64,000 bases of DNA from Agriotes lineatus (Eukaryota; Arthropoda; Insecta; Coleoptera; Elateridae), in NCBI GenBank assembly GCA_940337035.1, contig CALNHX010007480.1, positions 1 to 64,000 on the forward strand. Reading direction: 5' to 3'. The notes below the pieces were generated by a model, which was not told the origin of the DNA, made no database searches, and saw only the letters and a list, made by a program, of their open reading frames with translations. Shown piece after piece: positions 60,788 to 64,000 of this stretch. A program made the position numbers and the translations under genes. Numbering within the stretch: position 1 is the stretch's first letter; every line of letters starts with the position of its first letter.

Positions 60788-60905
60788 AAAGTATTCGTGG
60801 ATAACTGGTCTTTAAAACACTTGCTCTATTTCGAGCACTCCGGCTACGCCGTCGTGCTCGAAAACTCGAGCGTGTTTTAAAGACCTTGTTATCCACTCAT
60901 ACTTT
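60788..60905. repeat. long hairpin with GGCTACGCC centre
   Basis: Left arm 60788-60838 (AAAGTATTCGTGGATAAC, GGTCTTTAAAACAC, TTTCGAGCAC) and right arm 60854-60905 are inverted copies with few mismatches. The 15-nt centre is TCCGGCTACGCCGTC. Same plan as the 31.1-kb hairpin (centre TCCTCGCTGCGCTCGTC). Confidence 0.85.
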
Positions 60906-61889
60906 AATATACTACTAGCTTAAACCCCGCGGCATATGCCGCATTTAAAATGTAGGACGAATTTAATAACTTTTGTTGCACTAAAGAAAGTTTTAAAAGC
61001 ACGCTAGAGATTGGCAGTAAGGAAAAGTTCCAAAAAATATATTTTCAAATGGAAAGTCTCTGTAAAGGAAACGCTTGCCCCTGGAAGGCGTCCTAATTAA
61101 TATGACGTTGTTGGAACGCAGTCAAAAAAAAATCCGGAAAGAATTAATGCTCTTGTGACTTATGAGATTATATGTGAGAATTATTTGCTCCACCGAAATA
61201 ATTTTCAGCTGCCTGCAATCTGTGTTTCTTTTCAGGTTTAAGCCGTTGAGCGCCATAAAAATATAAATGCGGTAACTCAAGTCTCCAGTTACGCCGTTAC
61301 TGATATTGTTAAATAACTCGATTAATTATTATTTCTTTGGCATTTTAAACTGGCATTATTATTATTATCTTTATAATAGCAACCATAAGTAACTGTTTAT
61401 AATGTTTATATGCTAGCGAGTTAATTTTCTTCTTAAATCGCTAGTGAATTAATAGTAGATTGCTCTACAAGTTAAGAAAAGTGAGAGTTTTCCAGCAAAT
61501 GTAAAAGTTTTACGTGAGCATGGAATTTTCCAATGTGTTAAACATGCAATTTTTCCGTGTAGTTGACAAAAATATCTTTTTAAATAATTTTGGTCAAAGT
61601 ATGGAAGCGCAATGTTTACTGTACTGTATAAATATAAATAACCAATATACATTATAGAATACTTGAAAATGGATGAATCTGTTATTAATTCATTTAGTTT
61701 CAATTTAAACTGCAGTGTTCTATAGCAGCTACTTGGCGCATTCGGTTACTTATTTAAAAATAGACCTGCGTTTTTCACATATCTCAGCGGTCGTGCTTTT
61801 AAAAACATGATGTTTGTATTTACTTATTTTACAGTACTGCAATTAAAGTGATAATAAATAAATCGATCAAATATTTATTTGCTTTTATT
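60906..61889. other. AT-rich stretch, nothing recognised
   Basis: AT-rich sequence between the hairpins and the PHD/YqaJ pseudogene. The short minus frame at 61449-61703 has no recognisable motif. Confidence 0.45.
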
Positions 61890-62261
61890 TTATATTCCAA
61901 TACCAATATAATACAAAATACTATTACTTTCACTTATACTACATAAAGGGCAATGCCATTCAGTATTAGGTACAGATGTTAAGCCAATAAAAATCAGATA
62001 AAACCATTCCACGGAACAGTGCAAATTACAGCAAGCAATCATAGGCGTTCCATTATCAGGACCCTTACACAAACAATATATACTGTTATCTTTAGTTTGC
62101 GTGGCTACGAGAGCAGTGGTCCTTGTTTCCGTACTACTACTTTTATTACAAAACATTAAATTTGTACCATTATTAACATTTAACGACTCTTTGAATACAT
62201 TCCAATCAGTATTAGCTGCAGCATCCTTAACTGCTTTATTTGTGAAATATTTACCGAGAAG

Positions 62262-62816
62262 TAGGGCATCCAATACCCAACTGAATTTTCAATCCCGGGA
62301 TTTCGGTATTGAAGTAATTCTATCTGGATCCCGGTATTCAATACCAGGATTGCCGGTGTTCAAACCGGGATTCCCTGTTTTCAGTACCGGTATTTCCAGT
62401 ATTCAATACCGGGATTTCCGGTGTTCAATACCGGGATTTCCTGTTTTCAGAACCGGTATTTCTAGTATTATCCATATATATCATAGGCTTGTAGGTGTAT
62501 AATAGGTAAATATGCAAGCAACAGTGACAACACAACTGAACACAGTTTACGCCGTTTATGGACACATCTGCTAACTGCTACTACCCTGAACCATACTAAT
62601 TATTATCTATCAACATGTTGCTCCATGTCTGGCGCCGGCCAGGCTGGGTAAGGCGACTCGCAGACTCTGCGAACTGCGACGCAGTGCACACAAAAGCAAT
62701 CCCAAAAATATCGAAAATTCCGGTATTGGGGAAAAATACCGGGATTGAAATACCGGATAAAAAAATTAGGGATCCCGAGATACCGACATTTTGGGATCCC
62801 GGGATTGGATGCCCTA
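62262..62816. mobile_element. non-autonomous hAT MITE
   Basis: The ends are perfect inverted repeats TAGGGCATCCAAT (62262-62274 and 62804-62816), extended by a partial match (MCC). Both sides carry the 8-bp duplication CCGAGAAG (62254-62261 and 62817-62824). Eight-base duplications and TAGGG/CAGGG ends identify the hAT superfamily. The interior has no transposase but holds a 22-bp minisatellite and, towards the right end, further CCGGTATT/AATACCGG copies. It inserted into the YqaJ-PHD gene. Confidence 0.9.
62340..62471. repeat. 22-bp minisatellite, six units
   Basis: Units of 21-22 bp on the pattern AATACCGGGATTTCC plus GGTGTTC or TGTTTTC, alternating with AGTACCGGTATTTCCAG-type variants. 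All lie within the hAT MITE; related CCGGTATT/AATACCGGGAT strings recur at 62715-62757. Confidence 0.85.
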
Positions 62817-63190
62817 CCGAGAAGTTCTGGCATCATCACATTGTTAAAAAACTTCATAGCAATAGCGCTTTCTTTTTCCCAAAATACCTCATTGAAATGT
62901 ATTCTTTCACGGAAAAAATGTTTACTACTCCATACCACAAAATCACAGTAATTAACTCCAGTAATAGCGAGTTGCATTTGTATCTGGTAGTAGTAGCCAT
63001 GGTTATGATCTAATTTAAATTCTTCATCCTTTTTTTTGTACACCTGAACATTTTAGAACATTTAGGTCATCTATGCCAATGTCCTTTGCGCAATAAAGAC
63101 ACTTAATTTCGACAACCCCCATTTCACCACCAAAAGGGCAAATTCAGATTACTATTTAAAATAGCATCTGCTTTTCCACTTAGATAACAA

Positions 63191-63420
63191 ATATTAAATA
63201 ATTAACGACACTAACTGTAGAGCAATAATATTGTAATGTTAAACATATACAGTGTGTCCCAGGATTGATGTTACAAGAGGTGAGATGGTCTAAAAAATTT
63301 TGAATTTTATTTTAAGGTTCTGGGATTCGGTTCTGCTTGGTTTGAAAAGAATTTTAAGAATATTTTCAGTTTTTGAAAAACAAGTAAGGCCTTGACAGGA
63401 AAGCGAAAACTATTTTATTT
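63191..63420. other. spacer with possible repeat start (CAGTGTGTCCC)
   Basis: ACAGTGTGTCCCAGG at 63251 is typical of the left end of a dispersed arthropod repeat; its right end would lie beyond the window. Confidence 0.3.
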
Positions 63421-63705
63421 TCAGGTAAAGTACCCTTTGTGTTCATGATACGGCAAAATTTGATTAAGAAAAATTGTTTAGAATGATAAATTATGGCCCG
63501 ATACAAAATTTCAGAAAGATCTGCGGACTTATAAAAAACCGTTATTTTTGAGATAATTGTATGTTAATTTCAGGTAAACTACCCTTTTTGTTCATGATAC
63601 GGTAAAATTTTATTAATAAAAGTTGTTTAGAATGACAAATTATAACCCTATACAAAATTTCAGAAGGATCTGTCGACTTAGATTAAAACGTTATTTTTTG
63701 GATTA
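63421..63705. repeat. 149-bp tandem duplication
   Basis: TCAGGTAAA(G/C)TACCCTTT starts units at 63421 and 63570. Both continue with GTTCATGATACGG, TTGTTTAGAATGA and ATACAAAATTTCAGAA blocks in the same order. Divergence is moderate. No coding frame runs through. Confidence 0.85.
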
Positions 63706-64000
63706 AACAATTGCATTTATTAAAAATTACGGTTACATCATGTCACACACCAAAAATATTTGTTTACCTATTATATGTATTAACAGAAATAGAAAACAAC
63801 GCTTTTTTGTTTATTGTAAACAAAATTAAAGCTGGTACATTCAACACTGAAACCTCATTATATGCTCTTTGCTGAAACACAATTATAATAACTTGCAGTG
63901 ACACTGTAAAGTTTTACATTTATTACAATATATTACAATTCTAAATAGCTATTTAAGTCACAAGGAATGTAAGGACCTATTAACAGGCAAGTACAAGCCA
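63706..64000. other. AT-rich window end, nothing recognised
   Basis: No supported feature. Confidence 0.4.

Larger units (their letters stand above)
61890..63190 (-). pseudogene. YqaJ-type exonuclease with C-terminal PHD finger, interrupted
   Basis: Read from 63190 down. SGKADAILN is followed by GVVEIKC (63099-63113 carries the E-x-K of the YqaJ/lambda-exonuclease active site), then YYYQIQMQLAITG and CDFVVW, all YqaJ signatures. A 555-bp hAT MITE (62262-62816) splits the gene, and across its 8-bp duplication the flanking reading is in phase. The rest (about 62253-61893) ends in an ING-like PHD finger: Cys at residues 67, 69, 81, 86, 108 and 111 of the 127-codon frame. The finger's His and fifth Cys are Tyr92 and Phe95, so it should not bind its second zinc. 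Two single-base homopolymer gains (T8 on the plus strand at 63030-63037; A4 at about 63131-63134) also break the frame. The family would be a nuclease that reads histone tails; no promoter or further exon is visible. YqaJ with PHD in one arthropod gene is most often transposon-associated. Confidence 0.7.

Overview
This window is eukaryotic, AT-rich and almost entirely intergenic or intronic. It looks like an arthropod, most probably insect, genome. The evidence is a full-length BEL/Pao retrotransposon whose primer-binding site fits the 3' end of an insect-type tRNA-Tyr, an errantivirus-like solo LTR with an ATAT target duplication, a Helitron with the usual arthropod 3' end, jockey-superfamily LINE fragments, tRNA-derived SINEs and many fold-back MITEs. 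I recognise no intact single-copy host gene. Every long reading frame that I can name belongs to a mobile element or to a transposon-associated gene, and all are broken.

Layout. 0.1-0.8 kb: a MITE-like long-TIR element. 3.1-5.0 kb: an element with about 80-bp inverted ends carrying a second TIR element inside it. 9.4-10.2 kb: a Helitron with a long GGGAC array. 10.7-11.5 kb: a pogo/Tigger-type MITE with a hairpin MITE nested in it. 11.5-27.4 kb: mostly unassignable sequence with GC-richer islands, two possible host exons and two hammerhead-like motifs. 27.4-28.5 kb: an eight-copy satellite of about 145 bp with a poly-C run in most units. 28.8-32.7 kb: a SINE relic, a LINE scrap and a dense set of hairpin elements. 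36.5-37.2 kb: a minus-strand LINE. 39.5-40.1 kb: a nested palindrome cluster, followed 26 bp later by the BEL/Pao element (40129-47339). 47.5-48.1 kb: a second minus-strand LINE. 49-53 kb: SINEs and LINE scraps. 58.0-58.5 kb: a solo LTR. 58.9-60.2 kb: a plus-strand LINE reverse transcriptase. 60.4-60.9 kb: more hairpins. 61.9-63.2 kb: a minus-strand YqaJ-exonuclease/PHD-finger pseudogene split by a 555-bp hAT MITE. 63.4-63.7 kb: a 149-bp tandem duplication.

How the parts relate. The BEL element has gag, protease, reverse transcriptase, RNase H and integrase in canonical order between two 815-bp LTRs that differ at 15 sites. Its coding part carries at least five frame breaks and two apparent internal deletions, while the LTRs have no indels, so the copy may already have been defective when it inserted. 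The most unusual theme is the number of long, near-perfect hairpins (arms of about 50-90 nt around a short, often GC-rich mini-palindrome). They share an architecture and some short motifs (GTAGATAAA, GTGGATAA) more than arm sequence, and they culminate in a nested [A][B][A-fragment][inverted B] cluster next to the BEL insertion.

All coordinates and translations were read by eye. No database search was possible, so family assignments rest on recognisable motifs.
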